A stretch of 64,000 bases of DNA from Kutzneria buriramensis (GCF_043575855.1 NZ_CP144375.1:8308001-8372000), one strand, 5' to 3'; counted from the first letter of the stretch, positions 25,601 to 35,208 are shown. Notes: generated by a model from the letters alone, not told the origin. A program made the numbers and translations.

Positions 25601-27725
25601 AGGTCCGCAGGTTCAGCGTATGGTAACCGGGCGAGAGTCCACTGGGGACGGTCAGGGTCGCGTTGCCGCTGGTGGTGGCGATCCAGCCGCCGTCATTGCC
25701 GAAAGTCTTGTTCAGGTTGCAGTCCCCGGTGGACGGGATGGCCTCGGTGCCGGCGCCGTCGAACGTGTAGGTGATTCCCGCGAAATGAGGGGGATTCGCC
25801 GTGCCGGGCGGCACGTTGGCCTGAAGTTGAAATGTGCCAGGGGTGCCCTGGGCTGAGCCCCAGTAGCCCTCCGGGTAGTCGAAGCTGAACGCGGTCGGTG
25901 TCTCGTCGAACGGCCCGGTCCGGGCGATGAAGCTGTACCAGTCCGACCAGTTGGACGTGAGCCAGTCAGCGCCGTCGGCCGGCATGTTGATGGTCGTGGC
26001 TCGGAAGGCGTACTGATCGTCGGCCAGTGACTTGGGAACCGTCCATCCGCCTTCGGTGTCGTTGGCGATGCCGATCAGGTTCGGGTTCGCCGCGAGCTGC
26101 TTGGTCGCGTCCTTGTTCCACAGCTGGAACTGGAGGCCGAGTGGCAGTGGTGAGTCGTTGTTGTCCGTAGCCGACGAATAGAGGGTGGGGGTCGTGTCGG
26201 AGGTGGTGGGCAGGCCGCCGTTGCAGCTCACTTCGTGTGAGACGTGCAGACCGGTCGGAGTGTTCGGCGGGAAGTTGTACGTCACGTCGAGGTGCGCGTC
26301 GGTGGGCGCGAAGGTCTTCCACTGCGCGCCGTCGCTCTCGTTGGGGGCGAGCAGGGCGACCGTTATGTTGATCCAGTTGCCGTTGGCGGCGTCGGCTGCC
26401 AGCTGATTGGCTGCGAACTGTACAGGCGCCGCGCCGCCGCAGGTGTCACCGGCATGGGAACTCGCCTGACTGATGAAGGCGCCGGTCGGCCCGGGGAAGG
26501 CGATGCCGGAGTGGATGGGTCCAGCTTCGTAGAGGTTGACGGGCTCGTCGGTGCACCGGCTGTACTGGTGGATCTCAGTCGCGTAGAAGTACGCGGAATG
26601 GATCGTCGCTGTGTAACCCGCTCGCTGTTGCAGTGGCGAGGTGTCGATCTGGAAGTACGAGCGGGCGGTGCCGATGTTGTTGCAGTGCGAGACAATGTCT
26701 CCGCAGTAGCCGACCTGCTGCGGAAAGGTGCTGTCGTCGAAGATGCTCTCCCGTGGGCCACTGCTGGACACCACTAGCCAGTGCTGGGTTCGGCCCGACA
26801 TCTGCGGGTCGATATAGAGCGGGTAGATGACGCCAGGACCGGTGAGCGCTGCGGGATCCGGCGCGATTGTTAACTCCGAAGTGGACGGAGTCTGAGTGAC
26901 GGATAGGGCGGTGACGTGTCCGCTACCGGGCGAGGTGGCACTGGGGGGCGGACCCACGTTCGGAGCGGCAGTGGAATCCCACATGATCGGTGTGCTGCCG
27001 TGCAGCACCTCGGCGCCTGAGCCGTCGCGAGCAGACAGTCCATTATGGTCTGCGGACAGGGTCAGGCCGGTCGTGGCCGTGGTGATTTTGATCGCCTTCA
27101 GCGCAGGATTGGCGGCGGCCGTCGCGTCGTGCACGACCAGCACTTCGCTGTAGTCGTCGGCCTGGGCCGTGAGCTGGAGGTCGACGCCCGGCAGCACGGA
27201 CGGATACACGGCCGTCGCGCCGGAGACCTGAGGCACGGGCAGCGGTGTCGGCCAGGAGAACGACACGGTCTTGCCGTGCGTGCTGACAGTCGCGAGCGGA
27301 GAGCTCCCGCCGTTGGAGAACTTCACGTCCTCCGCGCTAGCGGCCGGGGCTAGTAGGCCATCGGCGGTGGGCTTCAGTGACGTCTCGATCGGAACCCACG
27401 CGCTGCCCCGCTTGACCCGCACCGGCGCCGTGTAGGTGCTCATCGTGAAGGTGCCGTCGGGATTCGCCATGACTTTGCTGGTCTCGCTGCCCTCGCCCGC
27501 GACCTCCACCTTGGCGCCAGTGCGGCGGGCCTGCGCGGACGCCGTCGTCTCCGACTGGGTCTGCATCTTGTTGACCGGCGGCCCGACCGGCGTCGGCACA
27601 GGCGCGGCGTGCGCGGTGGGAAGCCACAGGCCGCCGGCGAGTGCCACCGCTACGATCCCGCTGGCGCCCACGCGTTGCAAAGGCGAAAATATTCGCGAAT
27701 CGGACACCCGTCTGAATGGGCGCAT
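22677..27725 (-). CDS. Secreted DNRLRE/LamG protein with an SGNH-like fold interrupted by LamG
   Basis: I place the start at the ATG at 27725 (MRPFRRVSDSR), preceded by GAGGGGGAGG; the open frame upstream lacks protein character. This gives 1,682 residues with a signal peptide (GIVAVALAGGLWLPTAHAA). The N-terminal half resembles the DNRLRE-type proteins found beside RHS genes (WVPIETSL, SYFQIDTSPLQ). The middle has carbohydrate-binding-like beta domains (YALGAEMTKSTDYGRVTV). The C-terminus starts an SGNH hydrolase fold (GTIVVLGDQTSAAG), is interrupted by a LamG jelly roll (WKLDDGSGTTAKDS to ISDVRVYQQAL), then resumes with VVVSLGANDIL. The catalytic GDS Ser is Gln and the final His block is not visible (GSPNDSYYN), so hydrolase activity is unlikely. 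It is divergent to the RHS gene and probably its partner. Confidence 0.85.
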   Translation of the reverse strand: MRPFRRVSDSRIFSPLQRVGASGIVAVALAGGLWLPTAHAAPVPTPVGPPVNKMQTQSETTASAQARRTGAKVEVAGEGSETSKVMANPDGTFTMSTYTAPVRVKRGSAWVPIETSLKPTADGLLAPAASAEDVKFSNGGSSPLATVSTHGKTVSFSWPTPLPVPQVSGATAVYPSVLPGVDLQLTAQADDYSEVLVVHDATAAANPALKAIKITTATTGLTLSADHNGLSARDGSGAEVLHGSTPIMWDSTAAPNVGPPPSATSPGSGHVTALSVTQTPSTSELTIAPDPAALTGPGVIYPLYIDPQMSGRTQHWLVVSSSGPRESIFDDSTFPQQVGYCGDIVSHCNNIGTARSYFQIDTSPLQQRAGYTATIHSAYFYATEIHQYSRCTDEPVNLYEAGPIHSGIAFPGPTGAFISQASSHAGDTCGGAAPVQFAANQLAADAANGNWINITVALLAPNESDGAQWKTFAPTDAHLDVTYNFPPNTPTGLHVSHEVSCNGGLPTTSDTTPTLYSSATDNNDSPLPLGLQFQLWNKDATKQLAANPNLIGIANDTEGGWTVPKSLADDQYAFRATTINMPADGADWLTSNWSDWYSFIARTGPFDETPTAFSFDYPEGYWGSAQGTPGTFQLQANVPPGTANPPHFAGITYTFDGAGTEAIPSTGDCNLNKTFGNDGGWIATTSGNATLTVPSGLSPGYHTLNLRTFDDAHRLSPESPTYAFYVAPNVGVTKTKLEAELNTDVTPSQPAGQNIPMTTQQGGELYSNGWQLFFPGNADQQKFDLTFTTPLEADYALGAEMTKSTDYGRVTVTLDGKTPLAGTDKTPFDGHWQSLSRAYLPLNGAHLTKGTHTLTFTLNGTNSTTGNRYQVGIDYLTVAPLNNVIADNFTDAMNNHGIAAAGSPVNLDFNGAGLVSSTLSNAGLAPGQSTTIGGATFTMPAPNTNGNDNVVAVGQTIPFPANQQVKASAVGLLAVSTCGNTPATPGTITYQDTGHTHSNPQFPTVTDWIGSSADGAAFVLDQWSGGDHPAKPKVFAIFAPTDPGKTLESITLPNIGTSFRSTICDNALHVLAIGVRPVQAGWLGAWAAPIDHTIPAPADSDANRTMRIIAHPTVTGANARVRLSNTGVPTPSTLDHVTIARQAGTGAATSAAPAQLTFCAAAGKPAGCGLRSITIPAGGEVYSDPVALPSGTGDLAISYHSPNALNWLPVHAGSSTPTYSAAGDVSGNVDGAPFVSAMNTTAFVTGVDISTTDNSQGTIVVLGDQTSAAGSTGGTWVDKVPGKVGSALPGSIVNDSKVGLPPIARWKLDDGSGTTAKDSVGTNPGTVTGGVTWSSDHGGSAVFNGRDSRITTAGPVLDTTGSYSISAWVYAKSASNYMTAVGAGGQQSASAYLQYNKVFNAWTFISPSTDVLDPSDYPAVHASSPPTLNKWTHLLAVFDATSGTMKLYIDGALVGTTTNPTPWKATSKLSIGAVTPGQTAADDFFNGSISDVRVYQQALTSTDAGVLAHGDAPTGPVGGVGAPSARTAGATLNQTVTDEPNLRTVVVSLGANDILAGDSAATVEASLTKLIKATSADGLKQINRVDGTAVHVIVTTIAPLGLSPNDPREQQRQLLNSDIRQSAGSYGEDGFIDFDQAVRDGGNVNQVASQYLTSGSPNDSYYNALVQALLDAMNAFPPQADL

Positions 27726-27944
27726 GATTGTGCTGCCTCCCCCTCTGTCGCGGCCGAAGCCGTTTGAACAGCGGCTGGCACGATAGCTGTGGGCCGGAGT
27801 ACCGGCAAGGGAATGCGGGGTGGCTCTGCCGAAAGGGTCAACGTCGGCCGATGTGTGTCCTGCGGGTGAGATCCTTCTTCCCTTGGGAACACTGTCCGTG
27901 TAGCGTCCGCTACCGGGCGGTTTGAGTCTGCCAAGGGGGGCGCT
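27726..27944. promoter_or_regulatory. Divergent promoter region between the LamG/SGNH and RHS genes
   Basis: The 219-base gap separates two head-to-head genes and must hold both promoters. Ribosome-binding sites are clear at each end: GGGGGAGG before the minus-strand ATG at 27725 and AAGGGGGG (27933-27940) before the plus-strand GTG at 27945. No -35/-10 pair with normal spacing stands out. Shared control of the pair is likely from the layout only. Confidence 0.5.
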
Positions 27945-30900
27945 GTGAGCCGATTCAATGGATCTGTCGTGCGTGCGATCAGACGGCCGCGAGGTGTCCT
28001 CGTCGCCGTCTTGATGGCCGTAGCGCTCGTTGCATCGCTGGCCAGCGCGGGTCTGACGCCTCCGCCGGCCCAGGCGGACCGAAATGGACAAGCGCCGGTC
28101 GAAAAACCGATCCCGCACGTGGAGCGGGTCCTGAGTGGGGCCAAGAAGAACATCGGCCAATCGTCGAATCCGATCACGAACGTGTCGTGGCCCGCAGCCG
28201 GCGATGCTGATGTGATCACCAAGACAATTCCGCGGACCGCAAAGGCGGCCACTCCCACCCGGGCTGGCGCACTGCCCATTTCCATGAGCCCTGAAAACGA
28301 GCAGCAAGCGGCAGACGTGCCGTCATCGACATTCCATGTGCATCTCGCCGACCAGACGGCGACCCGCAAGGCGGGCGTCAGCGGCGTGCTCTTCACCGTC
28401 AAACCGGACAAGCCGCAGAACCAGCACGACACGGTCGACGTCGACTATGCGTCCTTCCGCAATGCGATCGGCGGCGACTTCGGGTCCCGTCTGCACCTGA
28501 GCCAGCTCCCAGCCTGCGCGCTAACCACGCCAGACCGCCCGGACTGCCGCAAGCAGACACCGCTGACGTCGTCGAGCAACGATGCGAAATCGGCTCACGT
28601 GTCGGCTAAGGTTTCTTTCGCCACGCAGAACGCCCAAACGCCAATGGTGCTCGCCGCCACGGCCGGCCCCAGCGGGCCGAACGGGACTTTCACGGCGTCG
28701 TCGCTTTCGCCATCGGGAACGTGGTCGGTCGGCGGCAGCACCGGCGCGTTCACCTGGTCCTATCCCATTGCCGTGCCGCCGTCTGCGGCCGGTGCCGATG
28801 TCGCTCCGGCGGTCGGCCTTTCCTACAGTTCCAGCGCGGTCGACGGTCAGACTTCGGGCACCAACAACCAGTCGTCGTGGATCGGCGAGGGTTGGGACTA
28901 CGCTCCGGGCTATATCGAGCGTTCCTATCGAAGCTGCGCCGAGGACCCCGCCGGCACCGCGCCCAAGGTGCAGGACCTCTGCTGGGCAGGCCAGGTCGTG
29001 TCGATGGACCTCAACAGCCAGTCGGTCTCGCTCGTCACCGGCGACAACGGCCAGACCTGGCACGCCTCGGCCGACACCGGCGACCGAATCGAACTTGCCA
29101 CCGGCGCGAACAACGGCGTCAACAACGGCGAGTACTGGCGGGTCACGACGCCGGACGGCATCCAGTACTACTTCGGCCGCAACAGCGGCCCCGCGGGCGC
29201 GACCAACTCTGCGTGGACAGAGCCGGTCTACGGCGCCCACTCCGGCGATCCCTGCTACAAGTCCTCGGGTTTCGCCGACTCCTCATGCCCGCAGGCCTGG
29301 CGCTGGAACCTCGACTACGTCGAGGATCCGCACGGCAACGTCACGGCCTACTACTACACGCCGGAGACCAACTACTACGGCGCCAACGGCGGGAAGAACG
29401 GCGTCCAGTACACCCGCGACGGCTACCTGTCCCGGATCGACTACGGACTGCGGGACAACAACGGCACCGTCTCCAGCGATCCGGCGCCGGAGCAGATCGT
29501 CTTCACCACCGCGGAGCGCTGCCTGCCCACGGACACGATGGACTGCGCGCCGTCGAAGTTCACCAAGGCCAACGCCGCGTCCTGGCCCGACACGCCCCAG
29601 GACCAGCAATGTGTCAAGGACGACCAGAACACCACGCCCACGTGTGAGAACGACAGCCCGTCGCTGTGGAGCACCAAGCGGCTGGTCAACATCACCACGC
29701 AGTACTACAACGGTTCCAAGTATGTTCCGGTCGACGGCTACGACCTCACCCACCAGTTCTTCACGGCAAGCGACTCCGACCTCTGGCTGTCCTCGATCAA
29801 ACACACCGGGTTCGGCGCGGACGGTTCCACGCTCGCCACGCCTCCGGTCAGCTTCGTCGGCCAGACGTACGACAACCGGGTCTTCGGCTACAACACCCAG
29901 CCCGTCATGGCGCACCGACGGATGACCGCGATCACCGCCGAGACCGGCCAGGTCACCGCGGTGACGTACAAGCCGGTGGACTGCACCGCCGCGAACCATC
30001 CGACGGACATGTCCAACGACCAGATGATGTGCTTCCCGGTCTACTGGACGCCGCAGTTCAACTCGACGCCGATCCTGGACCTGTTCTACAAGTACGTCAC
30101 CGCCGAGGTCGACGTCCAGGGCACCAGCAACCTGTCAGCGGTCCACAAGACCACCTACAACTACATCGGCGCTCCGGCCTGGCACTACGACGACAACGAG
30201 CTCGTCAAACCAAGCAACCGGACCTACGGTCAGTTCCGCGGCTTCTCCCAGGTCGAGGTCCGCAGCGGCGATACCGCCAACGCCAGCAACGGAACCCCGG
30301 ACAAGCAGACACTGACCCGCACGACCTACTACCGCGGCATGGACGGCGACATCCTGCCCAACGGTGGCAATCGCGCCAACGTGACGGTGACCGACTCGCT
30401 CGGCGGCCAGGTACCCGACAGCAACCAGCTCTCCGGCACGCCACGCGAGGTCCAGACCTTCAACGGCGACGGCGGCGAGCAGCTCAGCACCGTCATCACC
30501 GACGCCTCCGTGATCGCCACCACCGCATCACGCGACCGCGCAGGCTTGTCCCCGCTGACCGCGGACGTCGTCGCCACCACGAAGTCGAGGACCCTGACGG
30601 CACTGGCTTCGGGCGGCGTCCGCACGGACACCGAGACCACGGCCTACGACAGCGCCGGCCGGGTGTCGCAGCAGACGTCCACGGTAGATGGACTGCCCGA
30701 TCTGTGTACGACGGCCACCTACGCCGACAACACCGACAAGTGGATCCGGACTCTGGTCAAGGAAGTCGTCACCTCGCAACAGAAGTGTCCGGCCGCCGGT
30801 ACGGCGCCGACGCCGGTGCTCAGTGACGTCCAAACCTACTACGACGGTCAGTCCGACCTCGGGACGCTGCCGGGGCCGGGTGACGTGACGCGCACCGACA

Positions 30901-33900
30901 ACGCGACCACGGTCACCAACGGTGTGCCCACGTTCATCACGACAATGAAGGCCACGTACGACGCCTCGGGGCGCGTCACGTCCACAACGGACGGACGGCA
31001 GAACGTCACCAGGACCACCTACACACCGCCGGACGGCGGAGTGCTGGCGAAGCGCGTGGTGGCCAATGCCAAGCAGCAGAACACGACCTACGTGTACGAG
31101 CCCGCAAACGGCAAGCCCACGGAGATCGTCGACGTCGCCAACCACGTCACCGACGCGCAGTACGACCAGCTCGGCCGGTTGACGGCGGTGTGGCTGCCCG
31201 GCCATCATCACGGCAGCGACCCGGCGTCGAGCACGTACACCTATGCCCTCAACAGCTCCGGTCCGTCGACGGTCACCGCCAAGACCCTGATCGACTATGG
31301 CAGCGGCACCAACTACACGACGAATGTCACGCTGTTGGATGCTTTCGGACAGGTGATCCAGACCCAGTCTAACGCCGAGGGCGGCGGCCGGATCGTCTCG
31401 GACAACTTCTACGACTCGCACGGCTGGGTGATCCGCAGCAACAATCGCTACTACACCGACGGCGAGCCGGGCACGGACCTGGTCTCGGTGGCCGACAAGG
31501 ATGTTCAGGACCGCACGCTGAACTCGTACGACGGCAACGGCCGCATCCTCGTCGCCAGCGACTACAACGGCCTGACGCCTAAGTGGTCCACCACAACCGT
31601 CTACGGCGGCGACCGCACCACCACGATTCCGCCCGCCGGCGGCGTCACGACTACCCAACTCGTCGACGGCCGCGGCCACAACAGCGAACTGCGCCAGTAC
31701 ACCGCGCAACCCATGATCAACGGCAATATGGTGTCCGGCGGCAGCTACCAGTCTACGAGCTACCATTACACGCCGCTCGGGCTCCAAGATCGGATCACCG
31801 ATGCCGATGGCAACACCTGGTCGTACAGCTACGACCTGATGGGACGCAAGGCATCTCAGACGGATGTCGACGCCGGAACCACGACCTATACCTACGACAA
31901 CGCCGGACTGCTGACGACCGAGACCGACGCCCGCGGGCAGACCCTCGCCTATTCATACGACGAGCTGGGCCGCAAGACCGCCGAGTATCGGGGTTCGCAG
32001 ACCGGCACGATGCTGGCCTCCTGGGTCTACGACACCGTCCAGGCTGGCAAGCTGAGTTCGTCGACACGCTATACCGCCAGCGGCAACTATCAGGTCGGCG
32101 TCACCGGCTACAACGGCGCCGGCGACCCGACCGGCACCCTCGTGCGCATTCCTGCGGCGGAGACTGGACTGGCCGGCGACTACCGCACGTCGATGTCGTA
32201 CACCTCCACGGGTCTGATGAACGTGACGACGCCTGCGCCCGGCGGCGGGCTGCCGGGTGAGCAGGTCGTCACCGCGTATGACCCGCTGGCCAACCCGACG
32301 AGCGTTTCGGGCTACAACACCTACGCCACGAACGCGGATTACACGCCGTACGGCGAACTTCACAAGTTCAACACTGCGGGTGGCCAGGGCGAGCTTGGGT
32401 TCGAACGGGACGCGCAGACCCGCCGCGTCACCGACGTCAAGCTGACCGCGACCAAGGCGCCCCCACAGATCGACGACACCAGCTACTCCTACGATCCCTC
32501 AGGCAACCTCACCTCGAGCAAGGACGTCGAGGGCCCGGCAGGCTCTCCAACCCAGCAGCAGTGTTTCGCCTACGACTCCCTCGACCGGCTGTCGCAGGCC
32601 TGGACCGCCAGCGATTGCTCGGTCCAGCCCACGGCGGCTGGCATCAGCGGGGCCGACCGGTACTGGACGAGTTGGACCTTCGACCCCGCCGGGTTGCGGA
32701 AGACCCAGGTGCAGCACGCCCTGACCGCGAACACGCCTGACACCACGACGACGTATACGTATCCCAACCCGACCGCACCTCAGGCTCACACCCTGTCGTC
32801 CAGTTCGACATCCGGCCCGGGCGGCACGTCCACCGCGAGTTACACCTACGACGCGGTCGGCAACACACGGACGCGGTCACTGCCGACCGGCCAGCAGACG
32901 CTCACCTGGAACGAGGACGGCCGGCTGGCCACCGACCAGACCGACGCCGGCGCGTCATCCTATGTGTACGACGCCGACGGCAACGTGCTCATCCGCCGCG
33001 ATCCCGGCAGCAGCACGCTCTACCTACCGGGCGAGGAGCTGAAGTACAACACCACACCGAAGAACGTCGTCGGCACGCGGTACTACGGAATCGGCGGCTC
33101 TACAGTTGCGATGCGTGTCGGTGGTGGGGACCCCACCGTGCTCACCGGCGATCAGCACGGCACCAATAGCATCGTGTACCAGCCCTACACCGGTGCCGTC
33201 ACGCGGCGCACGTTCGACCCGTACGGCAACGCGCTGGGCACGCCTCAGGGCATTTGGCCGGACGACCATGGGTTCCTCAACAAGTCCACCGACCAAACCA
33301 GCGGGCTCGTCGACGACGGCGCCCGTGAATACGATCCGACCATGGGCCGCTTTCTGTCAGTCGACCCGGAGCTCGATCCGGCGAGTCCGGGTCAGCTGAA
33401 CGGCTACGCGTACAGCGCGGACAACCCGACGACGTTCAGCGACCCGACCGGCACGCGTCTCGCTGGCTGCGAGGAAACGCACACGAACTGCATCGACGGC
33501 GGGCCGGTTGGTGCGTTGCACAATTTGCCGCCGGATCCCACGGCGCCGCAGATCAAGTTCAATACTCCGCGTGTTGTTGCGATTCACGATCCGGTGACCG
33601 GTCTGAACTTCATCAACCATGTTCAGATGCCGAAGGATCTGGACTTCGACCGGGCGATCTCACTGCTGGCCGACTATATGGCCAAGCCCGATAATAAAAC
33701 GTACTGGAATATTCGGAGTAGTTTCGAAGACCCGTTGGCGCCCGACGACACCGTGGTGACGATGTTACAGGCCGTCTGTCATCAGGACGACTGCGGCAAG
33801 GGTGTTGGCGAAAAGCTCTTCCATTTGCATATCGCAATTGCCGGTCGGGACCTCGTGGCATACGGCGGCCTCGCGGCAGGCTCATTGGCGGCAGCGGGAA

Positions 33901-34772
33901 TGGAAGGTGCCGGCGCCGCTAAGGCGGCGGTCGGTGAAAAAGATTACGCAGTTGGTGAATTTGGTCAGCTAAAAGAAATGCCGGAGCGTGTTCGTTCGGC
34001 ATTGTCGTGTGCGACGGGGAACAGCTTCGCCGCCGGCGCGCTCGTGTTGTTGGCGGACGGATCGCACGAGCCGATCGAGGACGTCAAGGTCGGCGATGCG
34101 GTGGAGAACGCCGATCCCGACAGTGGCGAGAGGCAGCAGCATGTGGTCACGGCCGTGCACGTCACCGACACCGACACCGACTTCGTCGACCTTACTGTCG
34201 GACTGCCCGGCGCGTCCGAGACGATCACCGTGACCGCACACCATCTGTTCTGGGATGCGACGACCCATCAGTGGGTCGATGCGGCTGACCTGCGAGTGGG
34301 GGAACAGCTCGACACACCCGGAGATGGGCATGCCGCGGTGGTGTCGACGCACCGATACACAAAGTCAATCCGTACCTACAACCTGACCATCGACACCGTC
34401 CACACGTACTATGTGATCGCGGGCGACACGCCGGTGCTGGTTCACAACTGTGACGAGTGGACGAAGCAGGGAAACCTTGATAACCACTACGAAAAGCATG
34501 GCGATGAGATGGGGTATGACTCACAGAGAGAATACAGTGAAGCTGCCAAGGATCTCACGTGTGATTGTGATGGTGGTCGACCTGGCGTGATGCGCAAGCT
34601 CGATGATAGCAGCGACGAGGGAGTTGTGATCAGATATTTTGACCCCTCGACAAACGAATATGGAATGAAGGGCCCCAAAGGGATTATCACCTACTATAAA
34701 TTGGATGGCGGGATTGGCACTTTTAAGAAGATGCCAGGAAAGCCGTGGAGCCCGGGAGAGCCAAGTTGGTGA
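27945..34772 (+). CDS. Secreted RHS-repeat polymorphic toxin with Hint domain and C-terminal toxin
   Basis: 2,275 residues, GTG start. Order: a long basic signal peptide (VAVLMAVALVASLASAG), an SpvB-like region (GTWSVGGSTGAFTWSYPI and WIGEGWDYAPG), YD/RHS repeats (YTYDNAGLLTTETDARGQ) from about residue 950 to 1,780, and the RHS core end (DDGAREYDPTMGRFLSVDP) near 1,790-1,830. A Hint protease follows, from C2022 (SCATGNSFAAG) to the VHNC end at C2169. The last 106 residues are a variable toxin tip with HYEKHGDEMG, FDPSTNEYGMKGPKG and ITYYK, reminiscent of small BECR-fold ribonuclease tips; this assignment is tentative. The Hint domain should cut the tip free. The tip-coding DNA is AT-richer than the core, a sign of module exchange. 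The next gene overlaps by four bases and should be the immunity protein. Confidence 0.93.
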   Translation: MSRFNGSVVRAIRRPRGVLVAVLMAVALVASLASAGLTPPPAQADRNGQAPVEKPIPHVERVLSGAKKNIGQSSNPITNVSWPAAGDADVITKTIPRTAKAATPTRAGALPISMSPENEQQAADVPSSTFHVHLADQTATRKAGVSGVLFTVKPDKPQNQHDTVDVDYASFRNAIGGDFGSRLHLSQLPACALTTPDRPDCRKQTPLTSSSNDAKSAHVSAKVSFATQNAQTPMVLAATAGPSGPNGTFTASSLSPSGTWSVGGSTGAFTWSYPIAVPPSAAGADVAPAVGLSYSSSAVDGQTSGTNNQSSWIGEGWDYAPGYIERSYRSCAEDPAGTAPKVQDLCWAGQVVSMDLNSQSVSLVTGDNGQTWHASADTGDRIELATGANNGVNNGEYWRVTTPDGIQYYFGRNSGPAGATNSAWTEPVYGAHSGDPCYKSSGFADSSCPQAWRWNLDYVEDPHGNVTAYYYTPETNYYGANGGKNGVQYTRDGYLSRIDYGLRDNNGTVSSDPAPEQIVFTTAERCLPTDTMDCAPSKFTKANAASWPDTPQDQQCVKDDQNTTPTCENDSPSLWSTKRLVNITTQYYNGSKYVPVDGYDLTHQFFTASDSDLWLSSIKHTGFGADGSTLATPPVSFVGQTYDNRVFGYNTQPVMAHRRMTAITAETGQVTAVTYKPVDCTAANHPTDMSNDQMMCFPVYWTPQFNSTPILDLFYKYVTAEVDVQGTSNLSAVHKTTYNYIGAPAWHYDDNELVKPSNRTYGQFRGFSQVEVRSGDTANASNGTPDKQTLTRTTYYRGMDGDILPNGGNRANVTVTDSLGGQVPDSNQLSGTPREVQTFNGDGGEQLSTVITDASVIATTASRDRAGLSPLTADVVATTKSRTLTALASGGVRTDTETTAYDSAGRVSQQTSTVDGLPDLCTTATYADNTDKWIRTLVKEVVTSQQKCPAAGTAPTPVLSDVQTYYDGQSDLGTLPGPGDVTRTDNATTVTNGVPTFITTMKATYDASGRVTSTTDGRQNVTRTTYTPPDGGVLAKRVVANAKQQNTTYVYEPANGKPTEIVDVANHVTDAQYDQLGRLTAVWLPGHHHGSDPASSTYTYALNSSGPSTVTAKTLIDYGSGTNYTTNVTLLDAFGQVIQTQSNAEGGGRIVSDNFYDSHGWVIRSNNRYYTDGEPGTDLVSVADKDVQDRTLNSYDGNGRILVASDYNGLTPKWSTTTVYGGDRTTTIPPAGGVTTTQLVDGRGHNSELRQYTAQPMINGNMVSGGSYQSTSYHYTPLGLQDRITDADGNTWSYSYDLMGRKASQTDVDAGTTTYTYDNAGLLTTETDARGQTLAYSYDELGRKTAEYRGSQTGTMLASWVYDTVQAGKLSSSTRYTASGNYQVGVTGYNGAGDPTGTLVRIPAAETGLAGDYRTSMSYTSTGLMNVTTPAPGGGLPGEQVVTAYDPLANPTSVSGYNTYATNADYTPYGELHKFNTAGGQGELGFERDAQTRRVTDVKLTATKAPPQIDDTSYSYDPSGNLTSSKDVEGPAGSPTQQQCFAYDSLDRLSQAWTASDCSVQPTAAGISGADRYWTSWTFDPAGLRKTQVQHALTANTPDTTTTYTYPNPTAPQAHTLSSSSTSGPGGTSTASYTYDAVGNTRTRSLPTGQQTLTWNEDGRLATDQTDAGASSYVYDADGNVLIRRDPGSSTLYLPGEELKYNTTPKNVVGTRYYGIGGSTVAMRVGGGDPTVLTGDQHGTNSIVYQPYTGAVTRRTFDPYGNALGTPQGIWPDDHGFLNKSTDQTSGLVDDGAREYDPTMGRFLSVDPELDPASPGQLNGYAYSADNPTTFSDPTGTRLAGCEETHTNCIDGGPVGALHNLPPDPTAPQIKFNTPRVVAIHDPVTGLNFINHVQMPKDLDFDRAISLLADYMAKPDNKTYWNIRSSFEDPLAPDDTVVTMLQAVCHQDDCGKGVGEKLFHLHIAIAGRDLVAYGGLAAGSLAAAGMEGAGAAKAAVGEKDYAVGEFGQLKEMPERVRSALSCATGNSFAAGALVLLADGSHEPIEDVKVGDAVENADPDSGERQQHVVTAVHVTDTDTDFVDLTVGLPGASETITVTAHHLFWDATTHQWVDAADLRVGEQLDTPGDGHAAVVSTHRYTKSIRTYNLTIDTVHTYYVIAGDTPVLVHNCDEWTKQGNLDNHYEKHGDEMGYDSQREYSEAAKDLTCDCDGGRPGVMRKLDDSSDEGVVIRYFDPSTNEYGMKGPKGIITYYKLDGGIGTFKKMPGKPWSPGEPSW
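34452..34769 (+). other. Exchangeable C-terminal toxin tip of the RHS protein
   Basis: This is the coding segment after the Hint cleavage motif VHNC. The encoded 106 residues hold one conserved-looking His (YEKHGDEMG), a Cys pair (LTCDCDGG) and a beta-rich end (NEYGMKGPKGIITYY). The pattern of a KHG motif followed by FDPxTNEFG and a TYYK-like end is known from toxin tips thought to be BECR-fold RNases. I have not been able to confirm the exact family. Confidence 0.55.
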
Positions 34773-35170
34773 GCGATCAGCGGTCGTCAGGCGCTGAGTG
34801 GGGCGAGCGTTTTCCCTGTTCATGCTGCGGACATCGGACTCTAACCGGTCCGCCGGGGTGTCAGGAGATCTGTCCGGTGTGCTTCTGGGAGGACGATGTA
34901 ATGCAGCTGCGGTGGCCGCTATTGGAAAAAGCGGCGAACCGTGTCGACCTGGTGACGGCGCAAAAGAACTACCAATCCTTCGGCGCCTCCGAGGAGCGCT
35001 TTTCTGCTTCAGTTCGAACGGCGGCCAAAATCGAGCCGGTTCATGAATTGTGGCGCCGTATTGATCTCGCGCGCGATGACTTTGAAGAAACGCTCTCAGA
35101 GCTCGCTCAATGGCCGTCGGACCGCACAGTTCTCTATTGGTGGTCGGATCGGTACTGGCGGCGTTCTTAA
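34769..35170 (+). CDS. CPCC-type cysteine-rich protein, probable immunity protein of the RHS toxin
   Basis: 133 residues from the GTG at 34769, which overlaps the RHS stop as GTGA and implies translational coupling. The N-terminal half carries the CPCC-family zinc-ribbon signature: FPCSCCGHRTL, then ICPVCFWEDD. The rest is helical (VHELWRRIDLARDDFEETLSEL). CPCC proteins are frequent neighbours of polymorphic toxins and at least some are thought to act as immunity proteins. Here the overlap with the toxin stop makes that role the simplest reading. The two CxxC-type pairs are intact. No signal peptide is present, so it should protect the cytoplasm of the producer. Confidence 0.8.
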   Translation: MSDQRSSGAEWGERFPCSCCGHRTLTGPPGCQEICPVCFWEDDVMQLRWPLLEKAANRVDLVTAQKNYQSFGASEERFSASVRTAAKIEPVHELWRRIDLARDDFEETLSELAQWPSDRTVLYWWSDRYWRRS

Positions 35171-35208
35171 GAGCGACGGTACACGGCTGCGCCGACGATC
35201 AATTGCAA

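Noticed and set aside
27764..27906. TTGAAC and TTGGGA as -35 elements between the divergent giants
   Set aside because: Candidate -10 boxes lie only about 12 bases away, too close for a sigma-70-type promoter.
27726..28307. N-terminal extension of the LamG/SGNH gene to 28307
   Set aside because: It overlaps the RHS gene and is low-quality protein; a signal peptide and ribosome-binding site sit at 27725.
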